From positions 1 to 64,000 of the forward strand of contig CAZXIN010000025.1 of assembly GCA_964640795.1 (NCBI GenBank): 64,000 nucleotides of DNA. The letters are read 5' to 3'. Below are positions 38,297 through 47,588 of this stretch, piece by piece. Source of the DNA: M269 sp964640795 (GTDB lineage: Bacteria; Pseudomonadota; Gammaproteobacteria; Enterobacterales; Alteromonadaceae). Position 1 is the first letter of the stretch. Each line of letters opens with the position of its first letter. The notes below the pieces were generated by a model. The model searched no databases and was not told the DNA's origin. It saw only the letters and a list, made by a program, of their open reading frames with translations. The position numbers and the translations under genes are program-made.

Positions 38297-39703
38297 TTAT
38301 GCAGCTTTACTTTGGGGTAACATAAATTTATTAACTACAAGCGATACAACTATCGTTAGTATCAAAGTGACAAACATTAAATGAATGTAATGTAATGGCG
38401 ACCAAACAAAAGTAAAAATTGCATAGAGTGATGCACCAAATACCAGCCCCACTCTTACAGCTTTACCTTGTACACCTTTGAAGAGAATAGCGACCAAAAA
38501 CGCAGCCATAACCGGCATGCTATACAAACCGTTAAGCTTCTGAAGTAAATCGATAATGCTTTCAGACTGCTCATAAACGGGGACAAGCGCCACCGCGACC
38601 ATAGCAAATAGCAGTGCTACGAGCTGTCCTACATGCTTAACGTTGGCATCGCGGTTAAAATAATGCTGATGGATATCGCAAGTATAAAGGGCAGAAGCAG
38701 AATTGAGGCATGAGTTAAAGCTCGACAATACTGCCCCAGCAATAACAGCAGCAAATGCTCCTGACAACCATGCAGGCATAACATCACCAACAAGCTTCCC
38801 ATAGGCGACATCGCCTACATCACCATACAGTTTAAACGCTATGATCCCTGGTAACACAACAATGAATGGAATAAGTAACTTAAAGATGACAGCAACGTAA
38901 ACGCCTTTCTGTGCTTCTTTAACCGACTTAGCAGCTAAGGCTCGCTGGGTGATCACCATATTGGTTCCCCAATAAAATACCTGAATAAACACCATACCCG
39001 TTAACAATGTGTGCCAAGGAATGTCTGAGTCGTTACCGCCGATCAGTGTTGCTCTTTCTAGTGGTATACCTGACAAATCAAAATCGATAGCATTCAAAGC
39101 AAATAAAGTAACGGCAAGCCCCATTACCAATAAACCGATGCCATTAAACGTATCAGAAATGGCAATCGCTCTTAGTCCACCAAAAATGGCATACACTGAT
39201 CCAACCATCGCAAATATAGCGGCTATGGTGGTCACAGAAAAAGATAAACCAAACATCGACTTCATGAACAATGAACCCGTATACAAGACCACAGGTAACA
39301 GGATAAACATATAACCGAATAAAAAGAGCACCGATACCATAGTTCTAATACCTGCATCACCTAAACGATGCTCAAGTAACTCAGTGGTCGTTGTACATTG
39401 ATATTTGTAATACATAGGGATCAAATAGCGCGCTAGGATAATCAAGCCAATCGCTGCGCCAATTTCCCACCATGCTACGAGAAGAGATTGAGCACCATTC
39501 ATACCCACAATTTGCTCAGCACTGATGTTAGTCAATAAAATTGAACCAGCGACAAAACCCCATGAGAGTGAGTTTCCGGCTAAAAAATACTCTTTGCTAT
39601 CACTACTGTCACGCTTGTAGTTTTTACACTTAATATAAGTAATCAATCCAACTAGGCCAGTTAGAGCAAAGAAAATAATCGCTTGAATAGTACTACCGCT
39701 CAT
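38297..39703 (-). CDS. Sodium:solute symporter (SSS family)
   Basis: A 468-residue transporter with about 12-13 hydrophobic helices. Characteristic segments: EYFLAGNSLSWGFVAGSILLTNISAEQ near residue 40, IGLIILARYLIPMYYKYQCTTTTELLEHRLG near 85-115 and YWGTNMVITQRALAAKSVKEAQKG in mid-protein. These fit the SGLT-like solute:sodium symporter family; sugars are the commonest substrates, but this cannot be fixed. Monocistronic with a gap of about 250 bases upstream of the TldD operon. Confidence 0.9.
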   Translation of the reverse strand: MSGSTIQAIIFFALTGLVGLITYIKCKNYKRDSSDSKEYFLAGNSLSWGFVAGSILLTNISAEQIVGMNGAQSLLVAWWEIGAAIGLIILARYLIPMYYKYQCTTTTELLEHRLGDAGIRTMVSVLFLFGYMFILLPVVLYTGSLFMKSMFGLSFSVTTIAAIFAMVGSVYAIFGGLRAIAISDTFNGIGLLVMGLAVTLFALNAIDFDLSGIPLERATLIGGNDSDIPWHTLLTGMVFIQVFYWGTNMVITQRALAAKSVKEAQKGVYVAVIFKLLIPFIVVLPGIIAFKLYGDVGDVAYGKLVGDVMPAWLSGAFAAVIAGAVLSSFNSCLNSASALYTCDIHQHYFNRDANVKHVGQLVALLFAMVAVALVPVYEQSESIIDLLQKLNGLYSMPVMAAFLVAILFKGVQGKAVRVGLVFGASLYAIFTFVWSPLHYIHLMFVTLILTIVVSLVVNKFMLPQSKAA

Positions 39704-39869
39704 TCGTCAACAACCCCTTTTATTTTTAGAATTCTCTTTCAACTGAAACTACCCTACACTCAGTCAACATATTGCTCAAGGCGTTAAATCAAGCTATTGG
39801 CAATACAATCAACGTACATACGTATTCATGCATAAAAATGCCAAAGGCAAGACAAAAGTCAGGCACTTA

Positions 39870-40694
39870 TCATCGATGATGTCGCTCATTCTCAGCAGCC
39901 TTTGTAACCCATTTATCATTAAAGCTCGGGAATAACCTGGCAAGAATCGCTAGCATACGAGCCTTTCGAGGAATGATAATGAGTCTTTTATTCTTAACTA
40001 CACCATCCAACGCTTCACGCACCAAGTCCGCTACAGGATAAGGTTTTCCTGATAGTTTAGTTAAGTAACGACGAATATCAGGTAGCCAAGGCATAGCAGG
40101 TAAACCCTCAATACTGGTCTTCTCAAGCAAAGGGGTATCTATAGCCGCAGGGCATAAAGTACTGACGTTGACACCAAACTTGGCAGCCTCAGCTCTCAAG
40201 CTACAACTTAAACCGACAACAGCATGTTTCGTCATCGCGTATGGTGTTAACAAAGGGACAGGTGAAAGTCCCGCCATCGATGCAGTGTTTACGATGTGCC
40301 CATGACCCCGTTCCTTCATAATTGGGTACACAATATGAATACCATTTACAACACCTTGAATATTAACAGTAATCGCTTTTTCCCACGCGCTTAAAGGCAA
40401 CTCATAAACCTCACCGGCCATGCCAATACCCGCATTATTAAAAAAGAAATCAATACGCCCGTACTTATCAACTAACTCGTTAACACAAGCTCGAAATGAC
40501 TCAGCATCGCAAACATCCAACTGAGTTGAATGAGCATGTTGGCCACAGACATCAGCCACTTCTGCCGCGGCTTTTGCATTGATATCAGTGACCAAGACAT
40601 TGGCTCCCAACTTGCTCAACGCAAGAGACAACTCTCTTCCAATCCCAGAACCAGCACCCGTAATTAAAACAACCGCATTGTGATATCTAGTCAT
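39870..40694 (-). CDS. Short-chain dehydrogenase/reductase
   Basis: A 274-residue NAD(P)-dependent oxidoreductase. Cofactor motif TGAGSGIGREL at about 12-22, NNAGIGMAGE, the catalytic Ser in VNTASMAG and the YAMTK (Tyr-x3-Lys) pair are all in place. A C-terminal hydrophobic helix and basic tail may bind membranes. Similar proteins are annotated as SDRs acting on lipid-like substrates, but the substrate is unknown. It follows the decayed regulator gene by 12 bases on the same strand. Confidence 0.93.
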   Translation of the reverse strand: MTRYHNAVVLITGAGSGIGRELSLALSKLGANVLVTDINAKAAAEVADVCGQHAHSTQLDVCDAESFRACVNELVDKYGRIDFFFNNAGIGMAGEVYELPLSAWEKAITVNIQGVVNGIHIVYPIMKERGHGHIVNTASMAGLSPVPLLTPYAMTKHAVVGLSCSLRAEAAKFGVNVSTLCPAAIDTPLLEKTSIEGLPAMPWLPDIRRYLTKLSGKPYPVADLVREALDGVVKNKRLIIIPRKARMLAILARLFPSFNDKWVTKAAENERHHR

Positions 40695-40706
40695 AAACTG
40701 TTCCGA

Positions 40707-41605
40707 TCAATGAAAGTCTTTAGGCGAGCTACCAAACTCCGCCTTAAAACAACGACTGAAATACGACGGTGAAGTAAAGCCAACCTCAAAACAAACATCA
40801 CCGATTCGTTTCCCTGACTTAATAAGTTCTCTTGCTCTCTCAAGCCGAAAGCGCCTCAATAATTCATTAAAATTATAATCAACTAAAGCAGAAAGCTTTC
40901 TGTTCAACTGACGTTCGCTAATAGCCATTTTGTCAGCAGCAATAGCTCTGCCAAATTGCTCATCGTTATAAAACTGGAGCCTGCTAATTTATTATCAAAT
41001 AAAAAAACATCACCACCTATAGCCCAAACTCTATCCTTTGAGTCTAAATATAATAAATAAGGTAGGTTACGGCGCAAGGTTTCACTTTTAAATTCAATGT
41101 TGAATGACCTAAGTGAACTCTTATTGGGCTCATGTTTGTATATATAGTTTTGCCAAATATTACCCTTAGTGTCTATTTCTACCTGTTTAAAACCTCTCTC
41201 AAAAGTATTCATGGAAGCCTTACCTAGCTCCATCACTTTTACTGCTTTTGATGATTCGAGATTGGCCAATACCAAATCCCCTTTGCAAACAGCATAAACC
41301 TCCGTTGAGCTGAAAGCTGCACCTGAACAAGCTCCTAAGGCTGAGTCATCATCCAATGTAATCACCTTAAACGTCTGGTACTATGAATTAAATTTAATAA
41401 GCCCTTTCACATCTGAAACTATCCAAATATTGCCATTTGGATCTTCTAGTAGCTCAGAAACACTACCTTCTATAGGACTATTACTACTATTAAAGTGAAG
41501 ATGTTTATTCCCTGTAACACGGTATAAACCGGATTCATCGGCAATCCTGAAGTATAGAAAGGTTAAGTAGACGTTAGTAACTATTCTAACGTCCAGGGGA
41601 AGGAA
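40707..41605 (-). pseudogene. Decayed propeller plus AraC-type regulator
   Basis: Three frames of one broken gene. Upstream (41385-41605) encodes two-component-regulator-propeller sequence (LLEDPNGNIWIVSDVKGL) ending in TAG. The next piece (40904-41365) continues with DTKGNIW and DSKDRVWAIGG. The last (40707-40960, preceded by in-frame stops) is an AraC HTH: ISERQLNRKLSALVDYNFNELLRRFRLERARELIK...VGFTSPSYFSRCFKAEFG. The transmembrane and signalling part between propeller and HTH is missing. This suits a remnant of a hybrid two-component (HTCS-like) regulator. Confidence 0.75.
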
Positions 41606-41627
41606 ATTTCTTCACAATTCGATAAAG

Positions 41628-42953
41628 TTATTGAGATTTAGCTCTCTTCGCAATGGCTTTTAACTCATTGTCGATATCGCTTTTTGTATACCATTGACCT
41701 TTAGTCATTACGCCTATGGGTGATTTAAGCGTGTCCATCTGGGTGATGGGATTGTCGCTGACCAAGATCAAATCTGCTCGGTAGCCCACTCTGATGGAAC
41801 CAAACTTGTCTTTATCGTCAAAATAATCACCTGCAGCAACAGTGGCACTCTTCAGAATCGCTCGATTACTCATACCAGCTTCTTGCATCGCATCGATTTC
41901 ATGGTGAATAGAAAAGCCCGGAACTGAGAATACCTGTGGTGAGTCCGTTCCGAACAGAATTTCAACGCCAGCGTCATCCATGGCTTGGAGCAAACGCATT
42001 CTGTTTTCATTCCTGATAGTTGGATTGTCGCTCTTCAAAAAGTCTGTATTGCGTGGTGCCTTATAGTAGTTTGTCCAGCCATCAACTGTGGCCTGAGGCA
42101 TATACTGCAGCTCAGGTTGGGATTGCAGTGTTTTAAGATCACTGGCATTCAATAAGCTCCGCCACAACGCCATAGTAGGCACCATACCAACACCCGCGTT
42201 TTTTGTTCTTTGTGCAATTTCCTGAAGCTTGTCATCGCTAATTCGTGTTGACTCGCCTCCCATATAAGCAACATAACCATCCAAATGATCAACCGTTCGT
42301 TGTTTATACTTAAGAATATTATCTAAGCCGACTTCGGCTGGCACATGCCCACCGAACTCCAGACCGAGCTCATTAGCTTTAGACGCCATAGCTTTATATT
42401 GGTCTAACGTTAAACCGGGGTGGATCTTAAGTAGATCCCATCCTTGCTTCTTTTGTCTTTCAACTTTTGCTGTTGCTTGTTTAACCGAGTTGATTGACCC
42501 ACCACTAAAACTGGGACCAGCCAAGTAGAGTGTTGGCGACACAATCTCGCCATTATTTGCCTTTGCTCTTAAGTCAAGTTGACCAATACCCCCTAACATA
42601 CCACGCACAGTTGTTACACCATTGGCCACGTACATAAACAAGGTATCTTTGATTGCCTGTTCTCCCGCCGTTTGTTGTGGAATGTGGCTATGCATTTCCG
42701 CAAAGCCAGGCAATAAATATTGGCCATCAGCGTTAATCACTTTGGTATTAACGTCGATATCTACTGAAGCACCAATCGCTACAATACGATCATCTTCTAC
42801 AAGAACAGTTTGTTTGCCAGAAGGTGTTTCTCCATCAATATTCACTAACGTAACGTTCTTAAATGCGATGGATTCTGCCTGTGCGGTTGACAATGAACTT
42901 GCAGTGAATGCTATTGAAATAAAAAATGTCAGCGATTTGCAGCTAAATTTCAT
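41628..42953 (-). CDS. Secreted amidohydrolase
   Basis: A 441-residue metal-dependent hydrolase with a signal peptide (cleavage about AQA, residue 26). Seen: MHSHIPQ (first metal HxH, about residue 89), FGGHVPAEVG, VDHLDGYV and FGTDSPQVF, which supply the remaining metal ligands of the imidazolonepropionase-like/amidohydrolase family. Substrate unknown, with peptidase, lactonase or dihydropyrimidinase-like activity possible. It is the first gene before the decayed regulator, divergent from the CHRD gene. Confidence 0.85.
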   Translation of the reverse strand: MKFSCKSLTFFISIAFTASSLSTAQAESIAFKNVTLVNIDGETPSGKQTVLVEDDRIVAIGASVDIDVNTKVINADGQYLLPGFAEMHSHIPQQTAGEQAIKDTLFMYVANGVTTVRGMLGGIGQLDLRAKANNGEIVSPTLYLAGPSFSGGSINSVKQATAKVERQKKQGWDLLKIHPGLTLDQYKAMASKANELGLEFGGHVPAEVGLDNILKYKQRTVDHLDGYVAYMGGESTRISDDKLQEIAQRTKNAGVGMVPTMALWRSLLNASDLKTLQSQPELQYMPQATVDGWTNYYKAPRNTDFLKSDNPTIRNENRMRLLQAMDDAGVEILFGTDSPQVFSVPGFSIHHEIDAMQEAGMSNRAILKSATVAAGDYFDDKDKFGSIRVGYRADLILVSDNPITQMDTLKSPIGVMTKGQWYTKSDIDNELKAIAKRAKSQ

Positions 42954-42975
42954 AAAACCGGATTCCGAATATTGA

Positions 42976-43386
42976 TTTGGTAAAATAAGACTCTAGCACT
43001 GTCTAAAGGCGAGTTGAACTAATCCCCAAAAAGAGCCTGTAACAGAAACAAACCACTCAAGAAGAAATGTTGTTCTAACCTTACTCATTCATAAATTTTA
43101 TGAAGATATTTTCATTTGGAATGAACCGCATATTCACACCGATGACTCTTAGTAGCAGAGTTAGGTTCCATTTTATCGGTCAACCTAGCAAAACTAAGTA
43201 TGTGACTAAAAAGCATATCAGCAACGAGAAAACGACTTAGAGACAAGTGACGCCTTGCTCGGATTCTTTTGGACAAAGAGTTCACAAAGAATCAGATCAA
43301 GTCAGTACACATTTAAGAGCATCGGCTTATCAAGTTAGTGAAACACACTAACTAAGCCTGTCATTCAATTTTTTGGGATTAACACC
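42976..43386. other. Gap upstream of the CHRD gene
   Basis: About 410 bases without a gene. The only structure I find is the hairpin at 43324-43358, just before the CHRD start. Two divergent promoters presumably lie here, but no clear -35/-10 pair is assigned. Confidence 0.5.
43324..43358. promoter_or_regulatory. Leader hairpin or operator before the CHRD gene
   Basis: An 8-bp perfect inverted repeat (AGTTAGTG/CACTAACT) with an AAACA loop is extended by GGCTT/AAGCC outside a four-base bulge. It ends 28 bases before the CHRD ATG, and a T6 run lies about 12 bases after it. It could be an operator (symmetry, 21 bases) or an RNA stem acting on the mRNA. The T run is too far away for a standard terminator. 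Confidence 0.5.
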
Positions 43387-46300
43387 ATGCACGCTTTTAC
43401 GAAACGTAAAGCTGCACGCGTAATAGGTATTGTAACAACAGCAATACTATTAAACGCATGTAGCAGCGATAACGACGCGCCACCACAGCAACCTGTAGAC
43501 CCGGTAGCACCACCACCGCCGCCTCCACCATCAAGTATTCGTGGTGTACTTAGTGATTCTTTAGAATCTGCGGCTTTACCAACGGGCTCATTGCCAGCTG
43601 CTTCATTACCGGCAGCAACACTGCCCGCGGCATCGCTTCCTGCGGCAAGTCTACCGGCATCATCTCTTCCAGCATCTGTATTACCCACAGTTGAAATTGA
43701 CGAAACGCCATCTGTATTAGAGTTACGCACACTTAGCGTTACCATGCAGGCGAGCCAAGAAATCGGTAACCCTGTCATCGAAGGCGATACAACTTTAACC
43801 GCCGTAGGTGTGGTTAAAGTTAATGAATTGACTGGTTCGATTAACGCCACAGTAACCGCTGACAATATCAGCGCAGGCGACGAAGTGACTATGGTTCACA
43901 TTCACTCAGGTTTTGCCGGTGAAAACGGACCTGTATTAGTTGGTTTCACTCGCGTGAGTGACAACCCAACTGTATTCGCTTTGAACACCAACATTGCTAA
44001 TTTGGCTGATCTGCCTGGAAATGACTTAGAAACATTCCTAGACGGCGGTTGGTATTTGAATTTGCACACAACATCTAACCCAGCAGGTCATGTGCGCGGT
44101 CAGATGTTTACTGATGATATCGATGTTTCACGTTCTGAATTACAAGGACTTCAAGAAAACCCACCAGTCATTAATGCTGAAGGTATATCAGGGGTTGGTT
44201 ACGTAACCATTAACCCCGCTGAAGAAGAAATTGTAGCGAATGTAACAGTTGAAGGTTTTGTTCCCTTCTTAGATGCACCTATTGGTCCTGTTCACTTACA
44301 CAATGGTTTTGGTGGTGAAAACGGTCCAGTATTTTTGCCGTTACGCCCTGTTGATGGGTCAGACACTGTCTTTAGAGCTACCGCTGCAGATGCTATTGCA
44401 GATATCGACTTTGCGCTTATTGCTGATGGCGGTACCTACATCAATGTTCATTCTGCTGAAAACGGTAGCGGTGAAATTCGTGGACAAGTCGTTCCTCGCG
44501 GCATAGACGTTGCTCGCTCTGAACTACAAGGCCAACAAGAGAACCCACCTGTTGTTAACGCAGAAGGTATCTCTGGTATTGGTTATGTGACTATTAATGC
44601 AGCAGATCAAGCTATAGTTGGTAATGTCACAGTAGAAGGTTTTGTACCTTTCTTAGATGCACCTATCGGCCCTGTTCACTTGCATAATGCTTTTGCTGGT
44701 GAAAATGGTCCTGTCTTCTTACCCTTGTTCCCTGTTGATGGCTCAGAAACTGTCTTCAGAGGCACAGAAATTGACGCCATTGCTGCAATCGACTTTGGAA
44801 CTATTGCTCAAGGTGGCACTTACATTAACGTTCACTCAGCTGAAAATGGCAGTGGTGAAATTCGTGGACAAGTGGTTCCTCGTGATGTCGACGTTGCGCG
44901 TTCAGACTTACAAGGTCAACAAGAAAACCCGCCTGTCCAAAATGCACCAGGTATTTCAGGTATCGGTTATGTAACAACGATTCCGACTGCACAAGAAATT
45001 GTAGCTAACGTTACCGTTCAAGGCTTTGTACCTTTCCTTGATGCACCTATCGGCCCTGTTCACTTACATAATGGTTTTGCTGGTGAAAACGGTCCGGTCT
45101 TCCTACCATTACGCCCTGTTGATGGCTCTGACACAGTCTTTAGAGCAACATCTTCTGATGCCACCGATATCATTGATTTTGAAAGAATCGCTGATGCCGG
45201 TACTTACATCAATGTTCACTCTGCAGAGAACGGTAGTGGTGAAATTCGCGGTCAAGTTGTTACGCGTAACATAGATGTTTCACGTTCAGAGCTTCAAGGC
45301 CAGCAAGAGAACCCTCCTGTTGCTAATGCAGAAGGTGTCTCAGGTATTGGTTACGTAACTGTTAATCCTATTGAAGAATCTATCGTTGCAAACGTGACTG
45401 TCGAAGGCTTTATTCCCTTCTTAGATGCGCCGATTGGTCCCGTTCACTTGCACAATGGCTTCGCGGGCGAAAACGGCCCTGTCTTCTTGCCATTACGTCC
45501 TGTTGATGGTTCCGACACTGTCTTTAGTGGAACTGAAGCTAACGCGACAGATGTTATCAACTTCGATCTTATCGCAGATGGTGGTGTGTACATCAATGTT
45601 CACTCTGCAGAGAACGGTAGTGGCGAAGTTCGTGGGCAAGTTGTTCCACGTGGTGTTGATGTCACTCGTTCTGAACTTCAAGGTCAACAAGAAAACCCTC
45701 CAGTAGTCAACGCAGAAGGTATTTCTGGTGTTGGTTATGTGACAATTAATGCCGCAGAAGAAAGTATTGTTGGTACAGTATCTGTTGAAGGTTTCATACC
45801 TTTCCTAGACGCCGCTATTGGTCCTGTTCACATACATAACGGTTTTGCCGGTGAAAACGGTCCTGTCTTCTTACCTCTATTCGCGATAGAAGGTTCTGAG
45901 ACATCGTTCCGAGGCACAGAAACCGATGCAATTGATGTTATCGACTTTGACCGCATCTCACTCGGTGGCACATACATTAATGTCCACTCAGAAGAGAATG
46001 GTAGTGGCGAAATTCGTGGACAAGTTGTACCACGTGGCGTAGATGTTGCCCGCTCAGAACTACAAGGCCAACAGGAGAACCCTCCTGTCGTTAATGCTGA
46101 AGGTATCTCAGGTATCGGCTATGTTACTGTCAATGCAGAACGTCAAAGTATTGTTGGTACAGTGACAGTTGAAGGGTTTGTACCTTTCCTTGATACAGCT
46201 ATTGGCCCCGTGCACTTGCATAATGGTTTTGCTGGAGAAAACGGTCCTGTCTTCCTACCATTGTTTGCTCTTGAAGGTTCAGAAACATCATTTAGAGGCA

Positions 46301-47496
46301 CAGAAACAGATGCAATTGAAGCGATAGACTTTACGCGTATTGCTAACGGTGGTGTTTATATCAACGTTCATTCTGAAGAAAATGGCAGCGGTGAGATTCG
46401 TGGACAAGTTGTTACTCGTAATGTTGATGTCTCACGTTCAGAGCTACAAGGTCAACAGGAGAATCCTCCTGTCGTTAATGCTGAGGGTATTTCTGGTCTT
46501 GGTTATGTAACAGTTAACCCTTTGACACAATCTATTGTTGCTACAGCAACGGTTGAAGGTTTTGTACCTTTCCTTGATGCGGAGATTGGTCCTGTGCACC
46601 TGCACAATGGCTTTGCCGGTGAAAATGGTCCTGTGTTCTTGCCACTTCGCCCTGTGAATGGTTCTGAAACAGTATTCCGAGGCACGGCACTTGACGCAAT
46701 CGATGCTGTTGACTTCGAACGTTTTGCTCAAGGTGGTGTATATCTGAATGTTCATTCTGAAGAAAATGGCAGCGGTGAAATACGTGGTCAGATGCTAACA
46801 GGCAACTTAACGGTTGTAAGATCTGAAATGCAAACAGAGCAGGAAGTTCCAGCAGTTACTACGCCAGCTTCTGACGATGTGAGCGGTATAGGCTATATCA
46901 CTTTTGATACGCAAAATGCGTCGTTCACACCTGTCGCAAATGTTACTGTCTCAGGCTTCGAAGCGACTATGGTTCATGTTCATCGTGGCGGTGTAGCCGG
47001 TGTTGCCGGTCCTGTTCAAATTGGATTGACAGACATCAGTCCGGACGATGCACCAGGTACTGTGTTTACATCGAATGATGGTGAAATATTTAGCTTAAAT
47101 GGTTTACTCGCTGGTGCTTATTACTTCAATGCACACTCTGATGTAAACCCAGCTGGTGAAGTACGTGGTCAAATCTTAGTAGATAATGTACGTGCCTTTA
47201 GAGCGGAGCTTGATGGTTCACAGGTTTTACCTGATGCTAACCCAACAGCAGCTACAGGCATCGGCTTTATTACGGTTAACCTAAGCACTGAAGCATTCAA
47301 CGCGAACCTTCAAGTTGTAGACTTTGATCCAGCACCTGCGTTTGTCTCTTTGAATATCGGTGGTGATAACAACAACGTATTCAGAGAGTTCACTGATGAA
47401 GGTGATGGGTTCTTTACAGTGTCTGATCAAGTTGCCAATTTACAAGGCTTGTTAAATGGTGCCTATTCAATCCAAGCGAATGAAGTAGCGCCATAG
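43387..47496 (+). CDS. Giant multi-CHRD lipoprotein
   Basis: A 1369-residue exported lipoprotein. The lipobox LLNACSS marks the anchor Cys near residue 22. Next come a PPPPPPP stretch, then seven 5-residue LPAAS-like repeats (about residues 64-98). From about 115 ten CHRD domains follow. Each has NPPV..AEGISGIGYVT and GPVHLHNGFAGENGPVFLPL and ends with INVHSAENGSGEIRGQV. Domains 2-8 are nearly identical and exactly 128 residues apart; domains 1, 9 and 10 are more diverged. CHRD domains (named from chordin) probably bind metals or ligands; function is unknown. Terminator downstream. Confidence 0.9.
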   Translation: MHAFTKRKAARVIGIVTTAILLNACSSDNDAPPQQPVDPVAPPPPPPPSSIRGVLSDSLESAALPTGSLPAASLPAATLPAASLPAASLPASSLPASVLPTVEIDETPSVLELRTLSVTMQASQEIGNPVIEGDTTLTAVGVVKVNELTGSINATVTADNISAGDEVTMVHIHSGFAGENGPVLVGFTRVSDNPTVFALNTNIANLADLPGNDLETFLDGGWYLNLHTTSNPAGHVRGQMFTDDIDVSRSELQGLQENPPVINAEGISGVGYVTINPAEEEIVANVTVEGFVPFLDAPIGPVHLHNGFGGENGPVFLPLRPVDGSDTVFRATAADAIADIDFALIADGGTYINVHSAENGSGEIRGQVVPRGIDVARSELQGQQENPPVVNAEGISGIGYVTINAADQAIVGNVTVEGFVPFLDAPIGPVHLHNAFAGENGPVFLPLFPVDGSETVFRGTEIDAIAAIDFGTIAQGGTYINVHSAENGSGEIRGQVVPRDVDVARSDLQGQQENPPVQNAPGISGIGYVTTIPTAQEIVANVTVQGFVPFLDAPIGPVHLHNGFAGENGPVFLPLRPVDGSDTVFRATSSDATDIIDFERIADAGTYINVHSAENGSGEIRGQVVTRNIDVSRSELQGQQENPPVANAEGVSGIGYVTVNPIEESIVANVTVEGFIPFLDAPIGPVHLHNGFAGENGPVFLPLRPVDGSDTVFSGTEANATDVINFDLIADGGVYINVHSAENGSGEVRGQVVPRGVDVTRSELQGQQENPPVVNAEGISGVGYVTINAAEESIVGTVSVEGFIPFLDAAIGPVHIHNGFAGENGPVFLPLFAIEGSETSFRGTETDAIDVIDFDRISLGGTYINVHSEENGSGEIRGQVVPRGVDVARSELQGQQENPPVVNAEGISGIGYVTVNAERQSIVGTVTVEGFVPFLDTAIGPVHLHNGFAGENGPVFLPLFALEGSETSFRGTETDAIEAIDFTRIANGGVYINVHSEENGSGEIRGQVVTRNVDVSRSELQGQQENPPVVNAEGISGLGYVTVNPLTQSIVATATVEGFVPFLDAEIGPVHLHNGFAGENGPVFLPLRPVNGSETVFRGTALDAIDAVDFERFAQGGVYLNVHSEENGSGEIRGQMLTGNLTVVRSEMQTEQEVPAVTTPASDDVSGIGYITFDTQNASFTPVANVTVSGFEATMVHVHRGGVAGVAGPVQIGLTDISPDDAPGTVFTSNDGEIFSLNGLLAGAYYFNAHSDVNPAGEVRGQILVDNVRAFRAELDGSQVLPDANPTAATGIGFITVNLSTEAFNANLQVVDFDPAPAFVSLNIGGDNNNVFREFTDEGDGFFTVSDQVANLQGLLNGAYSIQANEVAP
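43576..43689 (+). repeat. 15-bp (LPAAS) tandem repeats in the CHRD gene
   Basis: Seven in-frame units of 15 bp encode LPxxS/T-type pentapeptides (LPTGS, LPAAS, LPAAT, LPAAS, LPAAS, LPASS, LPASV) plus a partial unit. They form a spacer between the lipid anchor and the CHRD domains. Copies differ at third positions, so not a recent expansion. Confidence 0.85.
44137..47205 (+). repeat. 384-bp tandem repeats encoding CHRD domains
   Basis: Unit starts at 44137, 44521, 44905, 45289, 45673, 46057 and 46441, each followed by exactly 384 bp. An eighth, diverged unit starts at 46825 and a related one at 47206. The nucleotide copies differ at many synonymous sites while the protein is nearly constant. 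The first unit at 43744 is 393 bp long. Confidence 0.92.
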
Positions 47497-47529
47497 TAAA
47501 GACTGAATTAAGTCAATACTGAAAGTCAT

Positions 47530-47562
47530 AAGCCCGGTGTGAGTAGCATCGGGCTTTTTTTT
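47530..47562 (+). terminator. Intrinsic terminator after the CHRD gene
   Basis: A 10-bp stem (AAGCCCGGTG/CATCGGGCTT, one G-T pair) with a 7-8 base loop is followed by T8. It is 34 bases after the stop and separates this gene from the convergent S41 peptidase. Confidence 0.88.
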
Positions 47563-47588
47563 ACGAAACACGCTGTTTAGAATTCAAG

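Noticed and set aside
41366..41627. Independent small gene downstream of the amidohydrolase
   Set aside because: Translation shows propeller sequence continuous in sense with the following fragments, so it belongs to the broken regulator.
43493..43865. Opposite-strand ORFs in the CHRD gene start
   Set aside because: They are mirror frames of the LPAAS and proline repeats with biased composition.
43387..47496. CRISPR array or recent satellite in the CHRD gene
   Set aside because: The 384-bp units are coding, in frame and diverged at synonymous sites; they encode protein domains.
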